Shown: one piece after another, positions 20,954 to 32,855 of the stretch
How positions within the stretch are numbered: position 1 is the stretch's first letter
Layout: each line of letters opens with the position of its first letter
Origin: Fusarium oxysporum f. sp. lycopersici 4287
Lineage: Eukaryota; Ascomycota; Sordariomycetes; Hypocreales; Nectriaceae
Assembly (NCBI RefSeq): GCF_000149955.1
Contig: NW_017264845.1
Coordinates: 502,232 to 559,319, forward strand
Direction of reading: 5' to 3'
Length of the DNA stretch: 57,088 bases
The notes under the pieces: generated by a model
The model's input: only the letters and a program-made list of their open reading frames with translations
Told to the model about the DNA's origin: nothing
Databases searched by the model: none
Translations under genes and position numbers: made by a program

Positions 20954-23900
20954 CAGCGCTGACCTCAATTCAAGTATCAAGTCAAGTATTTCAAGTAAGT
21001 CAAGTAAGTCGATGACCCAGTTTATTTCAAGTAAGCAAGTTCATAATGCTTCAAACTTGATTTACTTGAAATACTAGATTTTATGGATGTTCCTATGTGA
21101 CAGCCCTGTGAATGTTGAGGCTGTTCGGAGTCCCAGGCATAGGGTAATCAATTGAGTGTGGTGCCCCAGTTGATTACACCAATGGAACCCAGGAACGCGG
21201 CAGGGGTGGCGCGACTACGTGTTTTGTGTTCGCTCGCGTGGTGGAAACACCTGGTTCAGAATTAACGTCGCTCCCTGATGAGAAGCATCTGTATTTCGCG
21301 ATTCGCCGGTAACCCGCTATGGCAGCACAACAACAGTCATTAGAATCAATTCTGGGAATTAGTGGCCAGCGCAAATCACTCAAGCAGCAGCTTGACGCTG
21401 CGTCCATCAAGACTGAAGCTGGAAGAACGACCCTCGCCGACCTCCCAACTGTCCAGATCGGCTGCAAGAAATATATACCAGAAGAATACATTGCCAATAA
21501 GAATCGCAAAGGTCGAAGGAGCTGGATCCAAGCCCATGGCTTCTTTCTTACAGAAGTCAGTCCTGATTTACGGACATTGCAGACCTACTGGGTATGCTCG
21601 AAATGTGATGAACGAGGCAAGAGCTCATTATTCGTCGCCACAAATACAACATCGCCAATTGAGCACCTCCGAAGGTAAATGATATCTATACGAGCCTGAT
21701 CTTTATTACTTCTCCATTGTCTTACGGGATGTAGGTCTCATATGATCACCGAGGCGGATGACAATGCGGATGAAGATTCGTATTCGTCTCGCGCTGACAT
21801 TCACCCACCCTCGAAGCGGCGTTGCTTGGAGTCTCCTACTGCAAGATCGAATGTCAATAAAGCGAAGGAGTTGACGGTCGGCTGGATCGTTACTGCCAAT
21901 CTTCCATTCACGGCGCCATCGAATCCGTACTTGCGCCGAATGCTCGATTTTACACGATGCATTATTAGCAAAAGAGGTACCGTGGAGTCGGCAGTCAGTG
22001 CGTGATACTATGCGGAAATTATTCGAGGTAAAGAAGGGAGTAATATCAAGTCAATTGCAGAAGGCGGTCACAAGGATTAGCTTTAGCTTTGACCTATGGA
22101 CTTCTCCAAACCGGTATGCTTTCCTTGGCCTCCACGCCCACTATCTCGACGCCTCCTATCAAGTCCAATCGCGACTCCTTGCTCTGCGCCGTGTATGGGG
22201 ATCTCATTCCGGAGACAACCAAGCAGCGACAATATATGATATCTTGGGCGAGTATGGGATACGAGATAGGACTGGCGCGGGTGTCTGCGATAACGCCTCA
22301 TCCAATGATACATGCTTGGCGAGCCTCTATCGTCAACTATTATCCTGCAATGGCGGAAGAAGATATTAGAAATCATCGAACAAGATGCTTTGGGCACATT
22401 CTTAACCTTGCAGCTCGAGCCTTTCTCTGGGGAGAAGATCCTGACTCGTTTGAGCGAGAAGCCTTCACCGAGGCGGCTTTCCAAGTTGAAGAGCGTGAGC
22501 TTCGGCTCTGGCGGAAACGGGGAGCGGTGGGCAAGCTGCATAACATCGTCCGGTTCGTCAGGGCTTCCCCGCAAGGGAGAGAGCTGATGAAATCTCTGGC
22601 TTGTGACCAGAACGACGAAGACGGCTATCAACTCTTTGAAGAGGAGCGAGCTGCCATCGACCTCGAGCTGATGCAAAATAATGAAACTAGATGGAATTCA
22701 ACCTTTCTGATGATCCAGCGTGCCATTCGAAAGCGAGAGCATATTGACCATTTCATTGCATATCTCGAAACGAAGACGTCAGAGCCCCGACAGCGGGTGC
22801 CTGTCCAAGATCAGCTTTCACCACAGGACTGGCTTCTGTTGGCGGAGATACAGAGTCTACTCAAACCGCTCCATGAGATCACCATGAGGTGCCAGGGTTG
22901 GGCCAAAGAAGGACGCCACGGCGCCTTGTGGGAAGTAATGATTGGAATGGAGTACTTGCTCAATTTCTTCGAGGAACAAAACCTGATATTCTCGTCACCT
23001 GATAGTTGCATCAGTGAGCTGAGAAATTTCAGGGTCTCGGCAACCAAAAGTACGACTCCCTAATTCGTCTTCGTTCTCTTCAAGCTTCTTTGACTAACGG
23101 TTTCTCAGGATCTAGCGCTCAACGAATTGAGCAGGGCCGCGGACGAGAGAAACACTTGCCACAGCACGCTCGAGAGGAATACACTGATGTAGTTTTGCAA
23201 GATGAGAATCTTGATGATGATCACCGACGATGCGTCCAGATCTCTATTAAGAACTGTTGGTCAAAGCTCGATGAGTATTACAGCCTACTAGGCCAATCGC
23301 CACTTTATCCGGCTGCCGTTATTCTTCACCCACGCTGGAACGTGTCTTGGCTTGAGGCGAACTGGACCAGCGACGAGCAACTAGTGTGGCTACGAGACGC
23401 TAAAAACAGTGTCCGGGAATTCTTTGAACAGCACTATCCACGTGAGGAGCAGCCCGAGACATCGAGGACGGTGACAGGAAAAGCGGTGCGACAAGACGAG
23501 CCCAGTCAATTTGACCAGTGGATGCAGAGCTGCGATCGGTGCATGATGGAGGAAGAAGACGAACTTGGCGTTTACATGAGGCAAGGGCCAGTGCGGCGAG
23601 AGAACTTGAACCCCGTCCTGTGGTGGAAGGATCATCAAGAAGAATACCCACGCCTGAGCAAGTTTGCCCTCGACATCCTGGCAATTCCTGCCATGTCTGT
23701 TGACCCTGAGCGGACGTTCAGTGTCACCAAGTTAACGGTAAGCTCGCAAAGGCACAGCATAAGCCCCGAGATAATAGAGGAGATGCAGTGTCTACGAAAC
23801 TGGCTACGCCATCAAGCGATCACTATGGGTGAGGTGGTTAGCTTTGGTGGGGACTTGGTGGGTTGGGAGGGAGGGGAGGCTTAATAGCTTTATTGGAGCC

Positions 23901-24026
23901 TCAGGTCAGCACCTTCATTTCAAGTATATCAATTCAATTCAAGTTAAGTAAGTTCATGGACGATTTTATTTCAAGTAATCAAGTTGGACCCCCAAACTTG
24001 ACTTACTTGAATTGAAGTCAGCGCTG
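20954..24026 (+). mobile_element. hAT-superfamily DNA transposon
   Basis: The ends match as a 23-bp inverted repeat with one mismatch, beginning CAGCGCTGAC at 20954 and, inverted, ending at 24026. Subterminal regions are dense in AAGTAAGTCAAG-like repeats. CAGCGCTG is itself palindromic, so it may be the start of the TIR (hAT ends are often CAGNG) or the 8-bp target duplication, with the element then 20962-24018. Outside it the flanks differ (CGGCGATT and ATCCGTGC). The left flank is Fot1 relic and the right an OrsD-type gene. Confidence 0.82.
21319..23884 (+). pseudogene. hAT transposase with two introns and two frameshifts
   Basis: N-terminal BED-type zinc finger (WVCSKCDERGK...HLRRSH) is split by an intron at 21675-21734. 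The central RNase H-like region (FSFDLWTSPN, FGHILNLAARAFLWG, NNETRWNSTFLM) breaks frame near 21995 and again near 22345. A second intron at 23050-23108 restores the frame, and the C-terminal hAT dimerisation domain ends it (LAIPAMSVDPERTFS, then INEEMQ-like EIIEEMQCLRNWL). The frameshifts are single-base and not explained by splicing, so the copy is probably inactive unless they are sequencing errors. Few stops otherwise: recent relative to the Fot1 relic it interrupts. Confidence 0.86.
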
Positions 24027-26271
24027 ATCCGTGCGCACTGGCCGCCGTCAAAGTTACAAAGCACCATTAGTCCCTTCAAGTGATCATCGTGGGCTTCCAA
24101 ATATGCGCGAGCGGCTTTGGCATCCCAGGTACTCTGGTTTTGACCCTGTTCTTGGAGCAGACCGTCGACCGGGGATATGCATGCTCTCAGTAGTAACTCG
24201 GGGTAGGCATCTGTTAGCTGATTGACGGGATCGGATACGAAGGAGTAGCCCGGTGTTGTCGTTGATAGATTATCTCGAATCAGCGACAAATCGAGGTGAG
24301 TAGGCTCCCAATCATACATCAAACGGGAACACGATGCTGTGACTGAGCGCAGCACTTTACAAGCCAGGCCACGAAAGTCCACCATCGAAAGTCGTTGGTT
24401 GCCATTCCAGGACAGTACCTCGCCGTCATCGCTCCAATGGAATCGGAAATTGGACCCTTGAGACCGTCGAAGAGCGTTGCCGTAAGACAAGAGACTCAAG
24501 AATTCGCCCATGGGCGATAACGTGCCATCACACATGTACTCGCGCCGGGCCGCATTGAGCCTTCGCAGCAGCCCGTGACGCGGTGGGCGTGCAATACCAC
24601 CGTAGATACGTGAGAAATGAGGCAGCACGGCTTCGAGAAAGACCAACCGAGAACAGTATATAAGTCTCGCTAGGACAGGGGTGAACCGGTGAGGCTGGAG
24701 GTATTCGTTGCCGTTAGGGGTTGACAGCCCGCGTACAGCACTGAAGTACACTAGCATCGTCGAGCTCGCGAGCCCACCTTCAAAGTCCTCGGCGATAGCA
24801 AAGTAACAAAAGCGCAGTAAGACGTCGGCCGCGGGGTCTTGGGAGAGTTGCTCCTGGTTGTCCAAAGACCAAGCGGAAGTCGACTCGGCGTCAGAGAGAT
24901 CATCTGCTTCTATAGCCACACTACTCTGGCTGTCATATTCCGATGTATCGTGTCCATCACTCTCCTCACATTCACTTTCGTCCTCGCCTTCATCCTCTTC
25001 ATCACCATAATCATCATCATCATTCTCCTCTTCTTCACCCCCATCATCTCCACTCTCATGATCATTCATACTCTGCCCTCCATCCTGGTTATCTGTACGG
25101 TCCATATCAGCAGGCTCCTCAGACTGCCGGACACCATCCACCCAGAGCTCACGAAGAGCTCTAAACTGATGTCTGTTCAACCCTCGCCCTGTAATTGCCC
25201 GCATAGTTGTCGGTAATAGTCGGGACAGTCGAAGCCAGAAGCAGATAAAGCGCTTTAGTTCCTTCCGGTAGACCTTCTCAGAAGACGGCTTTGCCACCAG
25301 CTCGAAGGGCGCTTTGTAGGGGCGGTCTGGGAACCTGGAACGAAGCCATCTTCTCAGGCATACATCGGTCCTCCGAACGGTCTCGCCGCATTGGTCGAGG
25401 AGGCGATCAAGCGCTACCATCATCGATGCCAATTTTCGTTCGTCTCGCGCTAGGCTATAGATTACTTCTTCTCCCTGGATACCCAGGGGCATAGGCTGGT
25501 TGGTCCTACAATTAGGTAACTCCGTAAGCGCAACAAGGATATTACGACGTGTATCTTGGAACATCGTTTCCCAGCCAGTACGCCGCATCCAATTCGTCTG
25601 TAAGGCGATAGATACCGGTGCTGCGCTGTCATATCGTCTCGTACGGCCTCCTTCTACACCCCCTAATCTTGCACACTCATCAGCAAAGAGCTTTTGGGCC
25701 AGCAGCTTAACGGCGTCTGGACAAGCTTGTAAGAGAGTACTACAAGGTAGAGAGCCACGGCTAGGGTTATTGTCGGTGATAATCCATGACCTTCGGATAT
25801 CGTTCGCCGACCAGCTCTGAAATGACAAGCCTTGCTGGATGTGATCACTCAGCCAGTGTCGCGTCTGTTGTCGAGCTGCGAGCTTGGTGTCTTTGCTGTG
25901 CTTTGATTTGACATGGGCTAGTAAGACTTTTTCGCTGATAGAGCGAAGACCACAATGTTTACAGGCCGAACCCTTATATACCGTAAGGAATGGGTGTGGC
26001 GGCGAGCCGTTTGATCGCAGTGGAAGTGTCTCTGGGTTTGGAAGATTGAGAGAATAGATTAGTGGCTTCAAACCACGGCGGGCAGACTTAGTTATATGAT
26101 GCTTGTCGCCTGGTGACGCGGCGCGCGTGCAGGGTTAATTGCGAAGCCGCATTCGACGCAAATTATTGCTGGCTCTGGCGAATTGTAGTACAAGCCGAGA
26201 CTCTCGAGCTTTTGGAGCTGACTCGGCCGCAATGTGACAATAGCATCAGTGTACGTCGCGAGACCTGTCAT
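24027..26271 (-). pseudogene. OrsD/DUF3505-type zinc-finger gene, truncated before its expected C-terminal part
   Basis: I place the start at the ATG 26269-26271: the frame reads MTGLATYTDAIVTLRPSQLQ, then a first Cys/His finger (ICVECGFAINPARAPRHQ). A one-base indel near 26118 separates it from the long frame below (KHHITKSARRGLKPLIYSL, second finger CKHCGL...HVKSKH). About 600 more residues follow, with a highly acidic stretch in the middle and the conserved block LMVLCNFDGGQCAR. In fungal OrsD-containing proteins of this layout that block (GGQPARG) normally leads into a RecQ-like helicase half. Here coding stops at the hAT end, and the last residues read in frame are hAT sequence. The biochemical role of the family is poorly known; such genes are common in subtelomeric and repeat-rich DNA. 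Confidence 0.7.
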
Positions 26272-26453
26272 ATTGATAAAGTTGAGAAGGCAGCAAGAGT
26301 ATCAGATATCCTCTAGGAAGCCACATTTAGCCAAGAATAAAGAGAGAGCTTGATTGCTGCTTCCTTCCTCCTAATCGACGCAACCGAAATTACTACATGC
26401 TGTAAAGTTTAAGAGCGCGGTCGTCTACATGGTTGGCACGGGCGTTCGTGGAA

Positions 26454-26582
26454 GAAACGCGGCGCATTTCGCGTTCTCGGTTTACAGGCCTAAATGGAAA
26501 TGCGGCGCATTTCCAGAGGGGAAATTCGGGGTAAGAAAATGGAGATTCTGATTGGTGCAGAAGTGGAAATGCGGCGCATTTC
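26454..26582. repeat. Palindrome cluster A: three 17-bp 7-3-7 palindromes
   Basis: Sites at 26454-26470, 26497-26513 and 26566-26582 fit GAAAYGC-NNN-GCRTTTC, all with spacer GGC. A GATTGGT (reverse CCAAT) lies between the second and third. The cluster is 183-311 bp upstream of the OrsD-type start codon. A homologous cluster is at 33658-33797. Nothing else convincing lies between 26583 and 26901. Confidence 0.75.
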
Positions 26583-26901
26583 TGCTCTACATGCTTGATT
26601 AGGGGTGTGAGCCAATGAAAGACCGCGAATTTCCACTTTCACCGAAAGTGAGCCGGATAAAAGGGGTGTAGCAGGCGGCATCCTGTTGCCTAGACGATCG
26701 GCAGACTGAACATGAGTACAAGAGACCGACTCTTGCCGCTCCTTTAGAAAGAAAATCAAGTGCTCATTTGATCTTGGCTGTCCATCCGTACATGCGAGAG
26801 GTAGCATCTTAGCATTTTGCATCGTGATAGTGGCCCACTTAGCTTTGCGCCGCCTTCATGATGTTCAGTAGCTTGATCGTTTTTTTTGGAGGCGCCCTAA
26901 C

Positions 26902-29900
26902 TCAGCTCGTGCTCTCATAAGCTGATCCCTCGCTATCATCCACATTAGAGGCGCAGAGCTCGAGCCTTCGGAATGTCACAGGAAAAAGACGCCGATGGGT
27001 GTCGCATAATGATTCAAAAAATCGGATGGGAGGAGAGATGCCAGCTTGTTCCAAGGTACAGAATCCCAGTTGTTCATCAATTAAAGCAAGGACCGCAGTC
27101 TCATACTCAATTTCTTCCGCATCTGGGTGTTTGATAAGTTTAGTAACAATCTCAAGATCGGTCTCACTGTTGCTCAATACCCGGTCTTTCTTAGGAATGC
27201 CTGTTATGCCAGCTTCACGATAGTATTGCGCAATCCTTGGCGCAAAGTCAGGCGACCGTGATGGAATTCGGTGACATTTTAGAGTCCTCACTCTTTCACG
27301 CAACAATCCCGATGCTGTTTCCATGGTCAAAATGAAGCGTATTTTTGCTGACGGATTTTGAAGTCTTGAATAGAGCTCCTGAGCATCCGGGCCTCTCAAG
27401 ATTGTCTGGGCGAGGCCGCTGGTAGGCCCGGATAAGAGGTACAACAGTAGAAACTGCAGGCTTACCTCATATAGAACGCAAATGTTGCCGAAACCCATGA
27501 TAGGTTTCTCTAGATTCGACACTGAGGAAGGTATTCCCATCTCATCTTGCTGGAAGCCCCCAACCAGTAGAACTGTCGCATTCAAGTCCTGGCAAACCTT
27601 TGCCATACTTGTTCCCACTTTTATAATCTCACAAAGGCGCTCGTTGTGCGATTCCCAGCCATTCTTAGTAGAATCATCGTCACTGCCGCTTTGAACAGGA
27701 CAATATGCTCTACAAGAGAGAAATGCCAGAAGGAGATTGGTGAGAGCTGTTCCTTTTCTCGCGAAGGGGGTCTCATAACAATGGATACTATGGTTAACGC
27801 CATAATTGTGTGGGTCAGCACCTAATGAAAGCAATGCGTTGACAAGTCTCGTTGATGGCACCCTATCTCCAATGGGTTGATCGGGGATCCACCCATTGCG
27901 CAAGATATCGGTAGCCAAGCGAGTTGAAGCTTCCCTTGTGAGGCTCGATATAACGAATTCATCGAATTGAGAATACCCTATCAAGTTACTCAAGAATGGA
28001 ACTTGAGGATCCCACGGATACTCATTGGATCGGATCAGCTGCTTGTCGTAAAGGGGCTTCATGATATCAAGCATGTTAATAGCGACTTCTAGTCCCCTAC
28101 TTCCTTCGAGTTCTGATAATTTGATGATCTTGTCGAAGATGCTGTCGGCTTTTGTTATAATCCCCCAATGGGTGTTACAGGTAACAAGAAGACAGAGTAA
28201 ACCGTTAAAAAGGCGGGTATGCATGACTGTTTCGGACAGGGACCCCCATCCTAGGATACTTCGGCCAGCTTCCGTGTCTCTCAAGAAGTCGTGGGCCGTG
28301 CGATGGATAAATGATATGCGGCTCAATGCCGGATCGACGGTGTTGCGTACATCTTCGGATGTGAAATCATCCGTGGTAAAGGGCTGGACTGATTGTGGCT
28401 CAATCTGTAAGAGCCCTGCGCAACGTGTGAGTATAGAGCGTTTTGTCTCATCGCATAACTGTCGAATTCGCGCAAGGCCCATCCTGTCTGAGCTTCTGAG
28501 AATAGTTTGTTGTGTTTCGATGTTTTCAGCACATGCGACTTGAAATAATGTGGGCAAATCCGTTAAGCTGCCGTCACAACGATAATTGTTCCAGTAGTAC
28601 ATCGTGAAAACCGTCGTCTGCTGGAGAGCGTAGCGGAAATATCTTGCAGCTGTTTCTCGATACACGGAGTTATTCTCGTTTAGCCTTCGCCACATATCGA
28701 TATATAGCCTCTCAAGATCTGCAGGAAGTTGATCCAGACGAGCAAAGAGAAGATCATCTGAATCATCATTCTCGATCCCTTCAATGAGACTTCGAGTTGC
28801 GATTTGGAGCCACAAAAACACCCCTTGGGCTTTGTCAACGAGCCGTTCTGTTAGCTTTTCGTAAGTGCTGAATGAAATGCATTGACCTGAAAGCAAAGGT
28901 TTGAGCTTTTCGCGTACAAAGATGCGCATGTCAGGTCTCGTTAGGTCTTCAAGTAGGATTCCAGGTGGGTTCATGACCTCAAGCCACCTCATGATCTGGA
29001 CCTCTGGTCGGGTAGCAATACATAACTTGACATTGGGAAGATTCAAGATACCCTCAATCGACTGAATTAGCTTGCGATAGCCGTCTTCATTTCGAATTTC
29101 ATCGAGGCCATCGATGAAAATGCACAGATGTCTAACATTCTTGTTGGAGACATATTGCAAAACAGCATCCAAATCTTTGATAGACCAGTCACTATACTCG
29201 GTGTGTGAGGAAAGATGTGTGAAGCGGCATAGTGTATGCTGGATCAAATCCCGTTTGTTTCGCAGCTTTTGGTACAGCAATGAGCATAAGAGACCTTTGA
29301 TGCTGTTCTGTTCATGGGATCCAATTTTCCAGATAAAATGATGCACGATCATGACATCTGAACTCCAACGTTGGAGCAGCTCTTTGGTTCTTTCATGATC
29401 CAGAATAAATTTGATAAGGGTGCTTTTTCCAGATCCTGGCTTGCCTTGAATGTAAAATAGTTTACCGTCTGATTGCAACCATTCAGTGAAAGAAGCCCAA
29501 GACCCATGAACCTCGTCCCTGTCACTCATCCAGGTGGGGTATCTCGCTGTGTCAGATGATCCAGACATTTCAGACTCGTTGTCGGTAGTTTCCATAGGTT
29601 CATAAGACGAGAATATCCGCTTGAATGTCGCCTCCCTCGAGTCCAGAACATCGTTATATCGCTGATTCATGTTGGAGGTCTTGAGGCTTCGCAAAAAGAT
29701 ATCGCATGCTTTCCTTGATTCTGCAGCAGTACTGAATGCGAGGGCTTGGGTTGTCGTGTGTAGGTTGACGGATTGCTCAATTTTAGCCGCTTCATGGGCC
29801 AATGTATCCCGCATCTGAGTACTGCCCTCTTTGATGAGATCTTCAAGTCTAGTGTGACCACGTGCGAGTTGTCTCACGAGGCGTTGAGTATCGGCTGCAA

Positions 29901-30436
29901 GGTGGTGAAACCCTTCTTCTTGCTGTAATGTGATTGCATAGCTCCGCGAACTATAATAATCATTGATTAACTCGAGGACAGCTATCACTGACGGAGACTC
30001 ACCATAAATGCGACATTATCTCGGTTTCCATTTCCTGCGTATACCTCGACAGCGAGAGTTCCAGAAGCTCAATCTTCTTCCGATGCCTGGCTCCTCTCAG
30101 CGTAGCATGAATAGCATGCAGTAGATTACGTTTGTCGCATAAACCAGTCACGAATCGAGCCTCCTTTTTCAGCTCTTGCGCAGATTCCTTGCAAGCTTTG
30201 GCAATGGCTTGAAGCTCGTTGTTGTTGACCTGTGGGTGCAGCTTTGCCATCACTTCGCAACGAATCTGGACTCGATCAACGGCATCCGACATTTGCTGGG
30301 CGTGGCGTTCGAGATTTTCTTCAGACGTCAGCTTTCCATCGTAGATACCTTTACAGGTGACTATTAAGTCTCGTGCGAACGAAATTACTTGCAGAACAGC
30401 GCTTGCCGCGCCGAGCGCTTCAAAACCTGTCGACAT
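26902..30436 (-). CDS. NACHT-domain STAND/NLR protein, about 1160 aa
   Basis: Cytoplasmic signal-transducing NTPase of the type used in fungal non-self recognition and heterokaryon incompatibility. Exon 1 (30436-30003) encodes a helical N-terminal domain of the common fungal STAND type (MSTGFEALGAASAVLQVISF). A 52-nt intron (29951-30002, GTGAGT...TTAAT...TATAG) rejoins the frame at Cys145. NACHT: P-loop GKPGSGKST at about 314-322, Walker B CIFIDGLDEI at about 420-429, then the CIATRPE strand. Next comes the winged-helix-like region with FLWLQIATRSL and LPADLERLYIDMW. The C-terminus is long and helical, without recognisable WD40, TPR or ankyrin arrays except one ankyrin-like NALLSLGADPHNYG. 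No stops or frameshifts in 3 kb of coding, in contrast to its neighbours. No adjacent effector gene is visible. Confidence 0.9.
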
Positions 30437-30989
30437 GGCTTTGACGATCTTGTGTGTTGAGAATTTTCACATCATATGAGGACGGTGATGAGGAAACACA
30501 TACCTGCCAGCTGATCAGTTCCTGCTAGATGATCTGATGGCTTTATGCAGGCTGACTAACCCAAGTTATCCATCGACGTATCGAAAGATCATTACCCTTT
30601 ACCTTATGTGGGGCGAGGGCCCCAGGTGAGCCAATCTAGCTTGCTAGGTTGGGCGCAAAAGTATGAGACAGCCCTATGTATTATTCGCAGGCGATATGAG
30701 TCAAATTCTCCACCAAAATGGGGTTGCGGGGCCAACGTACATTATTGCGGCCTCGTCGCTTTGGTCGAAGGTGAGTCCCTGAATGGTGCTTAGGGTTAGC
30801 TAGCGCCGATCTGGGGTAAGGGTTATGCAGCACAGAGCAGCTCACGAGTTGGAATTTAAACAGAACAACATCTACTACTTTATTTTATCTAGTCACGAGG
30901 AATAATCTGATGAGACCAAATCAAGCAGTAATACAATGGGGGGTTATATCAAATTGAACGAGTAATACTAGATGCTGCTCTGGCGGCTT
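30437..30989. other. Intergenic, NLR promoter side
   Basis: No supportable gene. Should hold the NLR promoter just right of 30436. The sequence is ordinary in composition. Confidence 0.4.
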
Positions 30990-31079
30990 TGTAAGGCATC
31001 TATTCGACCTGGCGCCGTCATTAAATCCCACTTTTGGTATCAACGTCAGCTGAAAGGCAAACTGTTGAAGAGTATTAGA

Positions 31080-31930
31080 GACTACTATTGCGCGATGGAG
31101 CTAGCTGGCCCAAAACTCTCTGCATTGCCAGCCGGTTTGGACAATTTCTGAAGCTCTTGGGGAAAAGAGAAAACAGCCTTGGTGTATTGCCGTTTTCGGT
31201 TTTGATGTAAACCCTGTCGAAGGCTTGAAAACGGCTTGCTTGGCCGGCTGCAGCCACAACAGCCCTTTTGGTGGGGTAAGAAAAGCAGACTTGGACACAT
31301 GCTCGTCTGTATGCACACAGGGACTTAGTGGCGGGCAGCTGACCACGTAGCTGATGCACAGGACCATCGGGTGTACAATGACACTTGTCACAAAATAACA
31401 AATGCAGGCGAGCAATTCGATACGATGGGAACGAATGGGCAATCATTAGCTGTAGTGCGTTCCTCGGTTGTGAGGTGACAGGTCTATCCGCCCACCATCT
31501 CAGCATTAAGTCGTTGTTGGGCACACCGGCCTGCTCCGCGGAGATCGCCGAGTCCTGACCAGGTGATCTGTATTACTGATTCGACCTTGAAGAAGAAAAC
31601 CTCCTGCTGCATTAGAGGTATTGGCTGTAACCGAGATTCCTCTCTCGTCCTAGAAAATAAATACCGATGAGTTGCTGTGGGTGGTGGCAGAGAAGGTAGG
31701 TAAAACCGGCAAGATGCGGCATTTTTATAACTCATATTGGGCAAATGTCTTTAAATCGTTTCTCCCTAAGATGCAAACCTGCGACAACGCAAAAGCAGTA
31801 ATGAACTTTGCCAGCCGTATTGCATATTTGCCTTTGTCGAGCTGAGGTGGCTAGGTGCAAAGTTGCAGGGTCAGCTCATCAACTGCCGTCCGTTCGAAGG
31901 AGGCCCGAGCGTTGATTATGGACCAATTAA
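31080..31930 (-). repeat. Left arm of a large diverged inverted repeat
   Basis: Its reverse complement aligns colinearly with 32065-32855. Anchor blocks include CAACGCTCGGGCCTCC (versus CAACGCTCAGGCCTCC), CTAGCCACCTCAGCTCGAC, TTACAGCCAATAC, AATGCAGCAGG and ACCGAAAACGGC. Divergence is considerable, by eye about a quarter of positions. The outer end continues into the repeat shared with 4386-4560. No intact coding frame; probably an old transposon copy. Confidence 0.8.
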
Positions 31931-32064
31931 CCCTCTGTGACATTCAAGTCCGGCAGGGAACTGATGGTTCTTCATTATGGATGGCTATGGTGGGGCTCTG
32001 ATCTACCGGTACATGGTAATCTCCCATGCCAAGATCCATAAAGCTGCAAGGACGGAAAAAAGGG

Positions 32065-32855
32065 CATTTAGTCAGACCAACGCTCAGGCCTCCTTCGAAC
32101 ATTCGACAGTCGGGAACAAGTCCTGCAACCTTACAGCTAGCCACCTCAGCTCGACGGTGGTAATGTGCAATTCGGCTGGCAAAGTATATGATTGCTTTTA
32201 GTGTGGCCGCCGGTTTAAGTATCAGGCAGCAACGGGCCGAGGAGATTTCGGCTACGTTGGCTGAGAAAATGGCGCACCCCCGCCACCAGAGACGAAGCAA
32301 CTCGTCGGTATCCATAATGAGGTGAGATAGGAAGCTCTATTACAGCCAATACGTATAATGCAGCAGGCTGCTTTTTTCTTTAAGGGCGGATCCATAATAC
32401 AGGTTCCTTCGTCAGGTCTTAGCTATCTTCGCAGAGCGGGCCGATCTGCCTAACAACAACTTGATGCTAATATGGTTTGCGGGGTAAAGCGTGTCACCTC
32501 ACAATTGAGGAAACATACGACAGCTAATGATTGCCTATTCGGTTCCCCTCACTGCCATGCCGCAATTGTCCTCTCGCACCACTAAGTGACTCGTCTAGCC
32601 GCTTTTGAGTCGCTCGCCTGCACTTGTCAGTCTGTCACAAGTGCCACTGAACGCCCGATGGGCCTATGCTTCCATCGCTGTGTGGTCAGCTGCCTGCTAT
32701 TAAGCCCTGTGTGGTTAGTCTGTGCTGAGGGGCTTTTATGGCTGCGGCCGGTCAAGCAAGCCATTTTAGGGATTTTAATAGGGTTTATATTAAAACCGAA
32801 AACGGCTATAGACTAAGGCTGTTTTCTCTTTCCTCGGGGAAGGAATAAGCTCTGT
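32065..32855 (+). repeat. Right arm of the large inverted repeat
   Basis: Matches the left arm in reverse complement, leaving a spacer of roughly 130 bp (31931-32064). Homology stops near 32850, before the segment that the left arm shares with 4.4 kb. Transcription across both arms would give a long imperfect hairpin. Confidence 0.8.

Noticed and set aside
24943..25164. His/Leu-rich plus-strand ORF
   Set aside because: Mirror of the acidic low-complexity region of the OrsD-type gene on the other strand.
30608..30793. Short ORF upstream of the NLR as a paired effector gene
   Set aside because: 61 codons, no domain, no splice logic to extend it; not supportable.
31075..31524. 149-codon minus-strand frame inside the inverted repeat
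   Set aside because: The homologous right arm does not keep the frame, so it is not under coding constraint.
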